Assembly: GCA_019410105.1 (NCBI GenBank)
Contig: DXTB01000001.1
Span: 124,001 to 188,000 of the forward strand
DNA: 64,000 nt
Direction of reading: 5' to 3'
DNA from: Clostridiales bacterium
GTDB lineage: Bacteria > Bacillota_A > Clostridia > Oscillospirales > Oscillospiraceae
Made by a program: the position numbers and the translations under genes. Below, in pieces: positions 25,600 through 33,633 of the stretch (position 1 is its first letter; the number at the start of each line of letters is the position of its first letter). The notes beneath the pieces were generated by a model. That model was not told the DNA's origin. It saw only the letters and a list, made by a program, of their open reading frames with translations, and did not search any database.

Positions 25600-27150
25600 T
25601 TACTGGGCGTAATGGACCGTGGACAGGTCCATCACATAGATGGGATAGAACTGGTATCCCTCCAGCCCGTTCCGCAGAACCACCAGGTCCGCCAGGTCCT
25701 GGATGTAGACATTGGCGGCGTGTTCCGTCAGGTTCCGCTCCATCTGCTTGTAGAGCTCTGTCTGCTCTGCGTCGTCGGCCGTGGCCTGGGCCTGCTGGAA
25801 CAGGGCGTCATAGTCCGTGTTCTGATAGTTGATAAAGTTGTCGTCCGCCGCAGAGGTGAACCGCTCCAGCAGCGCCCGGGCAGTCATGTTGGAGGCGTCT
25901 ACGCCTACCACGGTGGACTGGAACTGCCGGTTTCCGTACACCTCGCTGAGCCAGGCACCCCACTCCACAGGCTGAATCTCCGCGGTGATGCCCACGGCCT
26001 TCAGCTGCTCCACCAGCACAGTGGCCGTGTCGATGTGGGGCTGATAGTTGGAGGGGACGGTGATGGTCATGGAGAACCCGTCGGGATACCCGGCCTCCGC
26101 CAGCAGCTCCCTGGCCCGCTCCGGGTCATAGGGATAATAGTCTGTCAGGTCCTCCACAAAATATTTCTGAAACGCCGGGTACATACTGGAGCCGATGGGG
26201 CTGCCGTACCCGTCGAAGGCCACATCGATGATCTGCTGTTTGTCCACGGCGTAGCACAGGGCCTGCCGGACCTTTTCATTGTTGAAAGGCTCCGCGGCGT
26301 TGTTCAGATACAGCGCCTGCACCAGATTCATCGTGCCTTCCAGCACCTGGAAGTCATCCCCCAGCTGGGCGGCCTGGGTGCTGGTCAGGTGGGCGAACAT
26401 GTCGATGGCTCCGCTCTGCAGGCTCATCACCAGGCTGTCCGCGTTCTCAATGATCCGGAAGGTCACCTTGTCCAGCTGGGCCGGAGTGCCCCAGTAGCCG
26501 TCAAACCGCTCCAGAACGATGGAGTCCTGGGCTGTCCGGGAGACGAATTTGAAAGGCCCCGTGCCCACCGGGGCGGTGGCCTGGTCCGTATAGTCCTCCG
26601 GCAGGATGGCCAGAGTCAGATAGGATAAAAACTCGCTGTCCGGCTGATCCAGGGTAATGGTCAGCGTGGTGTCATCAGCCTGGATGCTGGAAATAGCAGA
26701 AAGCGCCGGGATCAGAGGCGTTCCCTCCGAATCGTCGGCGCAGCGTTCGATGGAATATGTGACATCCCGCATCTCTACCGGGTCCCCGTTGTGGAACTGC
26801 ACACCCTCCCGCAGGGTAAAGGTGTATGTGGTCTGATCCTCAGAGATCTCGTAATGGTCAGCGACCGCGGGCACCAGGTCTCCGTCAGGCGTGGGCTTCA
26901 CCAGGCCCTCAAATACGTTGAACATGACTTCCTTGGTTCCTGCCGCCACCGCCAGGTGAGGGTCAAGACTCTCGTCCAGGTCCTGCGCGATGCCCACCAC
27001 GATCTCGTTCGCCTGGGCCCGCGCCTCGGTAGAGCCGTCCGCTGTCTGTCCATCCTCTGACGCCTGCTCTGTGCTGCCGCCTCCGCAACCGGTGAGTGCG
27101 GCGCTCAGGAGGCCCGTCAGAAGAAGGAGCGCCATAAGCCTCTTCTTCAT
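25600..27150 (-). CDS. ABC transporter substrate-binding lipoprotein (SBP family 5)
   Basis: A 516-residue extracellular binding protein. MKKRLMALLLLTGLLSAALTG is a lipoprotein signal with lipobox LTGC, so it is tethered to the outer face of the membrane. The family 5 fold (DppA/OppA/NikA) shows YTFTLREGVQFHNGDPVEMRDVTYSIE. The ligand may be a peptide, nickel chelate or other small compound; NikD/E-like ATPases leave nickel open. The start is the ATG at 27150, after AAGGAGAG. It heads the importer operon. Confidence 0.92.
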   Translation of the reverse strand: MKKRLMALLLLTGLLSAALTGCGGGSTEQASEDGQTADGSTEARAQANEIVVGIAQDLDESLDPHLAVAAGTKEVMFNVFEGLVKPTPDGDLVPAVADHYEISEDQTTYTFTLREGVQFHNGDPVEMRDVTYSIERCADDSEGTPLIPALSAISSIQADDTTLTITLDQPDSEFLSYLTLAILPEDYTDQATAPVGTGPFKFVSRTAQDSIVLERFDGYWGTPAQLDKVTFRIIENADSLVMSLQSGAIDMFAHLTSTQAAQLGDDFQVLEGTMNLVQALYLNNAAEPFNNEKVRQALCYAVDKQQIIDVAFDGYGSPIGSSMYPAFQKYFVEDLTDYYPYDPERARELLAEAGYPDGFSMTITVPSNYQPHIDTATVLVEQLKAVGITAEIQPVEWGAWLSEVYGNRQFQSTVVGVDASNMTARALLERFTSAADDNFINYQNTDYDALFQQAQATADDAEQTELYKQMERNLTEHAANVYIQDLADLVVLRNGLEGYQFYPIYVMDLSTVHYAQ

Positions 27151-27388
27151 GGTTCTCTCCTTTGCATCACTGCTCATTTCGAGTCAGTGTTGGGCGGAAA
27201 CTGTCCGCCCTGACAGAAATGTTCGGCTCTATTCAATTTTAAAAGGAGCCTCACAGGGCATGTTATTTTTATAACGCTTGCCCTGCAAGGGTGTATTGTA
27301 CACGAATGCCCCGGGGATTGCAAGGGCTTTCGCAAAAAAACAGCCTGTTCGGGGGAGAAACATTCACAAATCCGTCACACCTGCGGAA

Positions 27389-27417
27389 TTGAATTTCCGG
27401 GGGCGGCGTGCTATACT
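27389..27417 (+). promoter_or_regulatory. Promoter of the lipid kinase - Nudix operon
   Basis: TTGAAT (27389-27394), a 17-base spacer and TATACT (27412-27417) precede the lipid kinase gene by about 50 bases. The 320-base divergent region 27151-27469 otherwise holds no gene; I could not place a convincing promoter for the importer operon on the other strand. Confidence 0.7.
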
Positions 27418-27469
27418 AATTTACATCGCTTTGGATGGGGCCGCCCATCCCAGTCAGGAGGTGTCACTC

Positions 27470-28357
27470 TTGAAAACGAAGAAACTGCTGTTCATTCTCA
27501 ATCCCCGGGCCGGGCGGAACAAGCCCCACGGTCCGCTGTTTGACGCGCTGGCCATCCTTTCCGGCGCGGGTTACCTCATCCGGATCCACGAGACCTCCGC
27601 CCCAGGAGACGCGGCCGATACCGCCGCCCGGGAGGGCGCCGGATACGATCTGGTGGTGGCAGCCGGGGGAGACGGCACCCTCAACGAGGTGATCTCTGGT
27701 CTGATGCGGCTGGATGCCCCGCCGCCCCTGGGCTATCTCCCCCAGGGAACTACCAACGACTTCGCCTCCAGCCTCCAGATTCCACGGACCCCGGCGTCCG
27801 CCGCGAAAAACATTGTACAGAACCGCATGCGGGAACTGGACATCGGCCGGTGGAATGAGCGGAGTTTCATCTATGTGGCCTCCTTCGGTGCCTTCACCCG
27901 CAGTTCCTATGCCGCCTCTCAGGCGGCCAAGAACGCCCTGGGCCACTTTGCCTATATTCTGGAAGGGATGAAGGACCTGAACACCCTCCGCCCCTATCAC
28001 ATCCGCCTCACCGCTGACGGAGAGGTGCTGGACGGGGACTACCTGTTCGGCGCCGTGTGCAACTCCACCTCCATCGGCGGGCTGATGAAGCTGGACCCGG
28101 AGCGGGTGGTGCTGGATGACGGGAAATTCGAGATGCTGCTGGTCCCCAGCCCCAAGACAGCCGCGGACCTGCAGAATCTAATGCTGGCGCTGCTGAACCA
28201 GCAGTACGACAGCCAGGGCCTGGTGTTCCGCCACGTCTCCTCCCTCCGGCTGGAGACAGAGGAGGAGCTGCCCTGGTCCCTGGACGGAGAGTATGCCCCC
28301 AGCGTGCCGGTGGTGGACATTGTCAATCGACAGCGGGCGCTGAGGATGCTGTTATGA
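27470..28357 (+). CDS. Diacylglycerol kinase / YegS-BmrU-type lipid kinase
   Basis: A 295-residue protein with the DAGK catalytic motif GGDGTLNEVISGL and the downstream GTTNDFASSLQIP. LLFILNPRAGRN is the N-terminal strand of the fold. Family members phosphorylate diacylglycerol or related lipids at the membrane face, recycling them to phosphatidate. The best start is TTG 27470, six bases after AGGAGGTG; longer readings to 27278 run through the promoter. It overlaps the Nudix gene by four bases (ATGA). Confidence 0.9.
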   Translation: MKTKKLLFILNPRAGRNKPHGPLFDALAILSGAGYLIRIHETSAPGDAADTAAREGAGYDLVVAAGGDGTLNEVISGLMRLDAPPPLGYLPQGTTNDFASSLQIPRTPASAAKNIVQNRMRELDIGRWNERSFIYVASFGAFTRSSYAASQAAKNALGHFAYILEGMKDLNTLRPYHIRLTADGEVLDGDYLFGAVCNSTSIGGLMKLDPERVVLDDGKFEMLLVPSPKTAADLQNLMLALLNQQYDSQGLVFRHVSSLRLETEEELPWSLDGEYAPSVPVVDIVNRQRALRMLL

Positions 28358-28968
28358 GAGACTTGGAACATCTGCGTCGCCGGTACGCAGACCATGTGCC
28401 GGGGCTTCTGGGCGCCCGGCACAGCTATGCCGTCCTCTGTCCCCTGGTGGAGCGGCCGGACGGCCTGCACCTGCTCTTCGAGGTCCGCTCCGCCGCCCTG
28501 CACCGCCAGCCCGGGGAGGTGTGTTTCCCCGGGGGCCGGATGGAGGCGGGGGAGACGCCGGAGCAGTGCGCCCTCCGGGAGACGGAGGAGGAACTGGCCA
28601 TCCCCCGTCAGGAGGTGGAGGTCCTGGGCAGGCCGGACTTCATCTGCAATCAGGCGGGCTTTCTGATGCAGCCGGTGCTGGGACTGGTCTCGGCCGCCGG
28701 TTTTGCGGCGGTGGCGCCCTCCCCTGCGGAGGTGGGAGAGGCATTCACCGTCCCCCTGGCTTTTTTTCGGGAGACCGCTCCGGAGCAGTATGTCTATGCC
28801 CTGCAGCCGGACGTGCCGGGGGACTTTCCCTATGAGACCGTGGGTATTCCTGCGGACTACCGCTGGGCCCGGGGCCGGGTGGAGGTCCCCATCTGGTATT
28901 GGCAGGGCCACGCCGTCTGGGGTATGACCGCCCGCCTGACCCAGGACATCATCCGCCACCTGGAATAA
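28354..28968 (+). CDS. Nudix hydrolase (CoA pyrophosphatase-like)
   Basis: A 204-residue Nudix protein. The box GRMEAGETPEQCALRETEEE matches G-x5-E-x7-R-E-x2-E-E, with Ala in place of the late Gly. PGEVCFPGG just ahead matches the conserved block upstream of the Nudix box in CoA pyrophosphatases such as NudL/YeaB, which cleave CoA to phosphopantetheine and 3',5'-ADP. A CoA link is therefore likely but unproven. It is translationally coupled to the lipid kinase gene. Confidence 0.85.
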   Translation: MRDLEHLRRRYADHVPGLLGARHSYAVLCPLVERPDGLHLLFEVRSAALHRQPGEVCFPGGRMEAGETPEQCALRETEEELAIPRQEVEVLGRPDFICNQAGFLMQPVLGLVSAAGFAAVAPSPAEVGEAFTVPLAFFRETAPEQYVYALQPDVPGDFPYETVGIPADYRWARGRVEVPIWYWQGHAVWGMTARLTQDIIRHLE

Positions 28969-28974
28969 AGAGCA

Positions 28975-29013
28975 CAGGCAGGGCCGGAGCATTTGCTCCG
29001 GCCCTGCCTGTTC
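28975..29013. terminator. Long GC-rich terminator hairpin between convergent genes
   Basis: A perfect 17-bp stem (28975-28991 with 28994-29010) with only two bases in the loop. A T-run is nearly absent, so it may act by stem strength, or mainly as a barrier between the Nudix gene and the convergent phosphatase-GNAT gene. Confidence 0.7.
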
Positions 29014-29025
29014 AGAATGGAGGAC

Positions 29026-30093
29026 TTATGTGCCCAGAAACTCCGGGTCATATCCGATGAACTTTTCCCACGCCGGCCCGTCCGCCGCCGGAGAAAAGCC
29101 AAACTCCCGGTAAAAGCCCGCCGCAGCCTCCGTCTCCGGCGTGGGCAGCCGCAGGCGGTCCCGGCCCATGGGGCGATAGTGCATCACTGCCTGGCCGATC
29201 AGCTGCACGCCGTAACCCCGGCGCCGCCAGGGCTCTGCCACTGCCAGCAGGGGGATCCAGCCGCAGCCCCGCTCCGCTTCCCGGCCGTCGTCAAAGGCCA
29301 CCGCGCCCACAGGCGTTCCATCCAGATACCCCGCCAGTACAGGCGCCCCGGCGGGCAGTGCCCCGGAGGTCCCCGCCCACGCCGCCGGAAACTCCGCCTG
29401 CTCCCGCGCCAGGGGGCGGAAATAGAGGCCGGGCTCCAGTCCGTTGGCCCGCTGCTTCACGGTGCATCCTTGGGTGAAGGCCGGGTCTGTCAGATGGCTC
29501 GCATCGTCCCGCCAGACCACCTGGATCCGCGCCCCCTCCGCCCGCAGCAGAGAGACAGCGGTGTTGCTGCCGGTGGGCGTCTTCCCCAGCTCCTCCAGCG
29601 GGATGCCCTGCAGGGCCGCCAGCAGCAGGCGGATGGCGCAGCCATGAGAGAACACCGCCGCCGTTTTTCCGTCATTGGCCGCCGCAATGTCCCGCACGGC
29701 CGCCAGCAGCCGGGTCTGGACTGCCTGGGGCGTCTCCGCGCCCTCTACGTGCCACAGGTGGAGCCGGTGGTTGAAGTTTTCCAGCTGCGCCGGGTCCTGC
29801 CGGGCGATCTCTCCCCAGGTCTTCTCCTCCCACACGCCCACGCAGATCTCCCGCAGGTCCCGCCGCCGGTGCAGGGGCAGGCCCTTGGGCTTGTATATGG
29901 CGCTGGCGGTGGCGCAGGTGCGGTAGAGGTCGCTGGCGTAGACCGCGTCGATGGGAATATCCGCGAATCGGCGCGCCAGCGCCTGGATCTGCCGCTCGCC
30001 CCGGTCTGTGATGCTGCTGTTGGCCTGTCCCTGGGCGATGCGGTACAGGTTGCCCTCCGCCTCTGCGTGGCGGATCAGATAGATGGTGGTCAT
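29026..30093 (-). CDS. Histidine phosphatase - GNAT acetyltransferase fusion
   Basis: One 355-residue chain with two domains. Residues 1 to about 200 are a histidine phosphatase (phosphoglycerate mutase-like): the phospho-His motif is LIRHAEAEGN near the N terminus and the second catalytic His is in VFSHGCAIRLLL. Residues about 215-355 are a GNAT domain with EPWRRRGYGVQLIGQAV (acetyl-CoA loop) and AAAGFYREFGFSP. Substrates of both halves are unknown. No stop or frameshift lies between the domains, and the linker is continuous, so this is a true fusion. Confidence 0.85.
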   Translation of the reverse strand: MTTIYLIRHAEAEGNLYRIAQGQANSSITDRGERQIQALARRFADIPIDAVYASDLYRTCATASAIYKPKGLPLHRRRDLREICVGVWEEKTWGEIARQDPAQLENFNHRLHLWHVEGAETPQAVQTRLLAAVRDIAAANDGKTAAVFSHGCAIRLLLAALQGIPLEELGKTPTGSNTAVSLLRAEGARIQVVWRDDASHLTDPAFTQGCTVKQRANGLEPGLYFRPLAREQAEFPAAWAGTSGALPAGAPVLAGYLDGTPVGAVAFDDGREAERGCGWIPLLAVAEPWRRRGYGVQLIGQAVMHYRPMGRDRLRLPTPETEAAAGFYREFGFSPAADGPAWEKFIGYDPEFLGT

Positions 30094-30249
30094 GGTTTCC
30101 TCCGTCCGGGCCTGGGCCCGCCGTTTTGAGATTTGGATGTCGTTATCATCATTATAGCGGATCTGCCGCTTTCTGGCAAATCGCTCCGGCGCGTTTTTTT
30201 CCCGGGAAAGCGGCTATACTACGCTCAGGCCGCAAAGGAGTGACTGAAG

Positions 30250-30429
30250 ATGAGAATGTGTACCGGATTTTGGGTCGGTATCGGCGCCGGACTGATGGCC
30301 GGCGCGGCAGTGGGAATGATGATGCCTTACGGCAGGGATCCCATGAAAACGCAGGTGGGAAAGAGTATCCACAAGCTGGGTGTCGCCGTGGACCATGCCG
30401 TGGACAGCATCGTTTCCGAAATGCGCTGA
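30250..30429 (+). CDS. Small glycine-rich membrane protein (59 aa)
   Basis: A short frame with AAAGGAG about ten bases upstream, a TATACT -10 box at 30215-30220 and a strong terminator just after the stop. The N-terminal GFWVGIGAGLMAGAAVGMMM is one hydrophobic, glycine-zipper-like span; the C-terminal half (KSIHKLGVAVDHAVDSIV) is an amphipathic helix. This is the YtxH-like layout seen in many Firmicutes. The function is unknown. Confidence 0.72.
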   Translation: MRMCTGFWVGIGAGLMAGAAVGMMMPYGRDPMKTQVGKSIHKLGVAVDHAVDSIVSEMR

Positions 30430-30436
30430 CGCGCAG

Positions 30437-30466
30437 GGCGGGGAGCCTCGGCTCTCCGCCTTTTTT
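30437..30466 (+). terminator. Terminator after the 59-aa gene
   Basis: An 11-bp stem (ggcggggagcc / ggctctccgcc, one G-U) with a TC loop is followed by six T. Confidence 0.92.
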
Positions 30467-30486
30467 GATAAAATCGTTTTTGGGGC

Positions 30487-30514
30487 TTGACTTTGGGAAA
30501 AGCTCTGGTATAAT
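30487..30514 (+). promoter_or_regulatory. tRNA-Ser promoter
   Basis: TTGACT (30487-30492), a 16-base spacer and TATAAT (30509-30514) lie 60 bases before the tRNA 5' end. Confidence 0.8.
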
Positions 30515-30573
30515 AATAACGCTGTCGCATTTGGCGACGCCTCGTATACAGAAATTAGAACCAGAACAGCTAT

Positions 30574-30665
30574 GGAGAAGTCGCCTAGTTGGTCGAGGGC
30601 GCATGATTGGAAATCATGTAGGCCCCTAAAGGGTCTCGAGGGTTCGAATCCCTCCTTCTCCGCCA
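30574..30665 (+). tRNA. tRNA-Ser (GGA)
   Basis: The acceptor arm ggagaag pairs with cttctcc, the anticodon stem is catgatt/aatcatg with loop anticodon GGA, and there is a long type II variable arm and a T-arm with ggttcgaatcc. CCA is encoded at 30663-30665. It reads UCC and UCU codons. Confidence 0.95.
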
Positions 30666-30669
30666 CAGA

Positions 30670-30705
30670 AAGCCTTGGAACCGTCAGGTTTCAAGGCTTT
30701 TCTTT
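30670..30705 (+). terminator. Terminator after tRNA-Ser
   Basis: A 13-bp stem (aagccttggaacc / ggtttcaaggctt, one G-U) with loop GTCA and TTTCTTT tail. Confidence 0.85.
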
Positions 30706-30716
30706 ATGGATAAGAA

Positions 30717-31058
30717 GAGCCCACCAGCAAAGCTGGTGGGCTCCCCTCGTGTGCTTTAGCAAAAAGCTACGAGCGAACCAAACTGCTAATAGCGGGTCAC
30801 CAGTGATCAAAAACTTTCGTTAGAATGGGTAGTTGCCCGTTTACGGACTGTGGGCAAATGATGCGAGTGAAATAAATTTCAGCGCGTCTTGAGCCGCATG
30901 CCGGTATTAGGCTCTTATAGGGTCAACGCAAGCCTCCGGCACGGCCTCTGGGTATGACTTTGCGCTCTGCGAGCGTTTTCGCCGCAGGCAAACCCGTTGA
31001 CGGAAGGCCGGCGGAACCAAAGAGAGACATCTGCTAAAAGCAGATGTCTCTCTTTTTT
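30717..31058 (+). ncRNA. Unassigned structured noncoding RNA between tRNA-Ser and tRNA-Gly
   Basis: About 340 bases contain no credible protein but have many self-complementary segments. There is a perfect 12-bp hairpin (30717-30743); a GCCC/GGGC stem near 30835-30855; a GCCGG/CCGGC helix (30900-30904 with 30936-30940); and a long-range 7-bp helix GTCAACG/CGTTGAC (30922-30928 with 30995-31001). It ends in a near-perfect terminator (31021-31058). It lacks recognisable tmRNA, RNase P or SRP signatures. A raiA-type RNA is one possibility, but I could not confirm it by eye. I see no clear promoter of its own, so readthrough from tRNA-Ser is possible. Confidence 0.6.
31021..31058 (+). terminator. 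Terminator of the structured RNA
   Basis: A perfect 14-bp stem (agagagacatctgc / gcagatgtctctct) with loop TAAAA and five following T. The T-run abuts the encoded CCA end of the minus-strand tRNA-Gly. Confidence 0.92.
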
Positions 31059-31131
31059 GGAGCGGCTGATGGGAGTCGAACCCACCTATGCAGCTTGGGA
31101 AGCTGCCGTTCTACCGATGAACTACAGCCGC
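31058..31131 (-). tRNA. tRNA-Gly (CCC)
   Basis: Read on the minus strand, the acceptor gcggctg pairs with cagccgc, the anticodon arm gcagc-TTCCCAA-gctgc gives anticodon CCC, and the T-loop is ggttcgactcc. CCA is encoded (31060-31058). It reads GGG codons. It borders the decayed region 31,140-33,140. Confidence 0.94.
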
Positions 31132-31161
31132 GTTTGTTTTAGATTATTATACCAGACCGCT

Positions 31162-31693
31162 TCATATTTTGCAACCCCCAATCTTCTCCGGCCTGAACGG
31201 CTGCCCGAACATCAAAATCATGGGCATACAGACCAGAAAGATGGTCAGAGCCGCGGCCACCGCCTGTCCGCCCTGCTGGGGGATCACCCCCGTCAGTCCA
31301 GGAAGGCCCGCCAGCGTCCCGGTGAGCACTGTCAAAGCCAAGCTGTAAAGGCCAAACAGCAAGGGCAGCAGGCCAGTGACTACCAACTTGCATCCAAGGA
31401 GCTTTGGATACGACATCGGGACGGTGGGCAGGTTCTTTATGGTGGCGTGGGTGTTCTCTTGGTCAATCGGCACCCGCCGATCATCAGGGAGATGGGAAGA
31501 AATTCCTGAGTGTTGCCCCACACTACATTGGTGAACAAGTAGATAAAGTCGGAGTTGGGGTCTCAGATCTCCGGGCTCACGATCAGCTGAGTGCCGTACT
31601 GCGTTACCGGGCAGAGGGCTGGAGCACAATGCCCGCCGGCAGGATCTGGCACCGCCGCAGCTTCCGCCACTCCGTTTGCATGATATTCCACAT
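31162..31693 (-). pseudogene. Broken ABC-2 permease, lantibiotic-immunity type
   Basis: A former start (MWNIMQTEWRKLRR, ATG ending 31693, with GGAGGTG upstream) resembles the N terminus of NisE/MutE/EpiE-type permeases. The rest is split over frames: one frame reads NSDFIYLFTNVVWGNTQEFL and runs to LMIGG; another continues ENTHATIKNLPTVPMSYPKL and then two hydrophobic spans. An in-frame TGA and at least two frameshifts (around 31,600 and 31,475) break it. No ATPase partner gene is present, so it cannot work. It begins right after tRNA-Gly and is likely a relic of an inserted element. Confidence 0.72.
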
Positions 31694-31759
31694 ACTCAAC
31701 ACCTCCTCAAACGCTCTGGCGCTTGTAGACCAGCGCAATCAGGACAGAAACACTGCGGC

Positions 31760-32262
31760 CTCCGCTCTGGTCATCAGGAAAGCCTGGCCGTGGTGGCGAA
31801 AATGGTGCTGGGCCATGCCAGCGAATTGAAGGACAATGACGCGCTCCCGCCAGAGGCCCAGTAGCATGCTGGGATGATCTGTCGGTAGGGGGAGCGGCTG
31901 AAATCTCTGGTGGATGACTTGAATCTGAGCACCAAACTGGAATACGCCCTCCAGCCCATCAACAGGGAGACGGTTGATCTGGTGGAGATCAGCCGTCAGG
32001 CGATGAGCGAGGTGCTCAACAGCGAACTACCGGAACATGCGCCTGTACAGTGACGGATGACGGCTTTGGAATGGATGCCGCCTGGCTGGTGGCACTGAAC
32101 CGGACGGCGGATGTCTCCAGTACTCAAGGCGGTGAACACGGCCTGGGCCTCAAACTGGTGCGCCAGATCGCAAAGGCACCCGGCGGGACGATTCAATTCC
32201 AGCAGGCTGTACCATATAGGCTGAAGATTTGTGTTGATTTCTCCAAAAGTCCCATTTCCTGA
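31760..32262 (+). pseudogene. Broken sensor histidine kinase
   Basis: Kinase fragments appear in order but with stops. GHASELKDNDALPPEAQ (end of the dimerisation helix region) runs to a TAG at 31861; ERLKSLVDDLNLSTKLEYAL from 31892 leads to a TGA near 32051. The last part reads VTDDGFGMDAAWLV, then GEHGLGLKLVRQIAKAPGGT, the G1 and G2 boxes of the ATP-binding domain. This is the C-terminal half of a two-component kinase. Next to a dead lantibiotic-type permease, it was probably part of a bacteriocin-sensing immunity system. It is not functional as read. Confidence 0.72.
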
Positions 32263-33140
32263 GAGATAACGTGTGTTTTCTAAGGATTGTCTGCTGTTTT
32301 GATGTGATATACAAGGCTTATCAATTGTTTTGTGTACCTCATATCCTGTGTCGTATCCAGTAAAATAGCTCGTACAAACTTAATCCAGAGGAACGGTGGG
32401 TGCAGGAAGAACTGCTGGAATGCTTGAATAGTACACACGTGTATATTGCCGCGAGTTCCAATACAAGCAGCGGAGAACCCGCCATCAAAGGGCAGGAGCA
32501 TCCACAGGATATATGAGGGGGCGCGGCTGTGTGGATGGTTACTCCTGGGGTATTCCCAAGCGGCGCTGTCTTTTTATTCCAAGAGGCGTTCCAGACCAAG
32601 GATTTGTGTGAATGATTTCAGAAGACCACCAACAACTGGGACATCCGCTACCCGCCTATGCGCTCCTTGCACTAAACACTATGAGCCGATGCACACGGCT
32701 GAAATCGCGGCAATACTCAAGGGGGGACAAGGCTGGGTCAAAGTTGATGTGGAGGCTGGTTCTGTCGAAGCGCTCAGGCTCTGTGCGCCAAGTTGTATGG
32801 GAAGAAAGCAGGTGCGGCAGAAAGGGATCGATGAATTGCGCTGCGGGGAACTAGTCTTGGAACTTGCGAAAAAGCAGGGGCGATCAAACGGACGGATGTG
32901 ATTACGCTCCTGCATGGTTCTCCTGCAAAGATATTTCTGTGTCTCATTGCGCCTTTTCAAAATGAGAAGTTGGTTTTACACGGGAGGAGAACGGGACATG
33001 CTGCACGATCGCGCAAAAATCCTTTGATTCAACATTGGAAATACTGCGAGGGGGGCATACGCTCGAATTGCTTCTATATATGAGTTTTACCGAAGAATTA
33101 GCCACAGGCAGCCACACAATACACGAAGGTATATGAGAAA
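32263..33140. other. Gene-poor decayed stretch
   Basis: About 880 bases without a gene I can support. Short frames on the plus strand (for example near 32,450-32,900) have no matching start sites, frequent stops in neighbouring frames, and no family motif. One fragment (HTAEIAAILKGGQGWVKVDV) loosely recalls sigma-70 region 4, but too weakly to call. The composition is less GC-rich than the core genome to the left, and the stretch is probably eroded mobile or accessory DNA. Confidence 0.55.
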
Positions 33141-33169
33141 TTGATTTTTCCTGTTCGATAATGTATGAT
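33141..33169 (+). promoter_or_regulatory. Promoter of the lpdD-like gene
   Basis: TTGATT (33141-33146), a 17-base spacer and TATGAT (33164-33169) stand 40 bases before the start codon, in an AT-rich stretch. Confidence 0.7.
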
Positions 33170-33209
33170 TGTGAAAAATAACGATGTTTGATGGATACAG
33201 GGAGGCACC

Positions 33210-33578
33210 ATGGAAATCTACCACTTTGAACAAATAGTCCTTGATTGGCCCATCTCCGTTGAGCTGAAGAGGTACGGACTGGATTGGATGGTACAAATCA
33301 CCGGCGGCTGCGCACCTCATATCGGAAGCGTCAGCGTGGGGACTTTTGCGGATGGGGAGGTGCATCTTCGAAAGATTTTGCTGCCGTCCCACCGAGACGA
33401 CGTAATAGGAGACCGATTCGCCGAGACCCTGACAAAACAGCTTCGGACAACTGTTTCCGTGGTCTGCGGCATCCATTATGATATGCCCGGCAAGGAGGGG
33501 CTGCGGCAGATCGTTGACTGCACGGAAAGACTGCTCCAGGAGATCCAGCATCGGCTGGTGGCTGCACAGAGCGATTAA
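33210..33578 (+). CDS. LpdD-like prenylated-flavin chaperone
   Basis: A 122-residue protein whose whole length matches my memory of the LpdD family. In gallate-type decarboxylase systems LpdD supports loading of prenyl-FMN into the UbiD-family enzyme (LpdC), with UbiX-like LpdB making the cofactor. Visible blocks are GGCAPHIGSVSVGTF, HRDDVIGDRFAETLTKQL, TTVSVVCGIHYD and GLRQIVDCTERLL. The UbiX and UbiD genes lie 7 kb downstream, separated by transporter and oxidoreductase genes, not adjacent as is usual. AGGGAGG precedes ATG 33210. It is followed 55 bases later by the Lrp-type regulator. Confidence 0.78.
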   Translation: MEIYHFEQIVLDWPISVELKRYGLDWMVQITGGCAPHIGSVSVGTFADGEVHLRKILLPSHRDDVIGDRFAETLTKQLRTTVSVVCGIHYDMPGKEGLRQIVDCTERLLQEIQHRLVAAQSD

Positions 33579-33633
33579 CAGCGGCAGGAAATAAAGTGTG
33601 TACGAACGATCAATACTAACAGGGGGTTGTTTC

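Noticed and set aside
24862..26628. 588-codon plus-strand open frame across the importer permease and binding-protein genes
   Set aside because: Antisense to genes with clear ABC transporter motifs; no homology or ribosome site of its own.
32446..32901. Plus-strand frame resembling a sigma-70 region 4 fragment
   Set aside because: Similarity is limited to about 20 residues, without a start site or upstream sigma region; the surrounding DNA is eroded.
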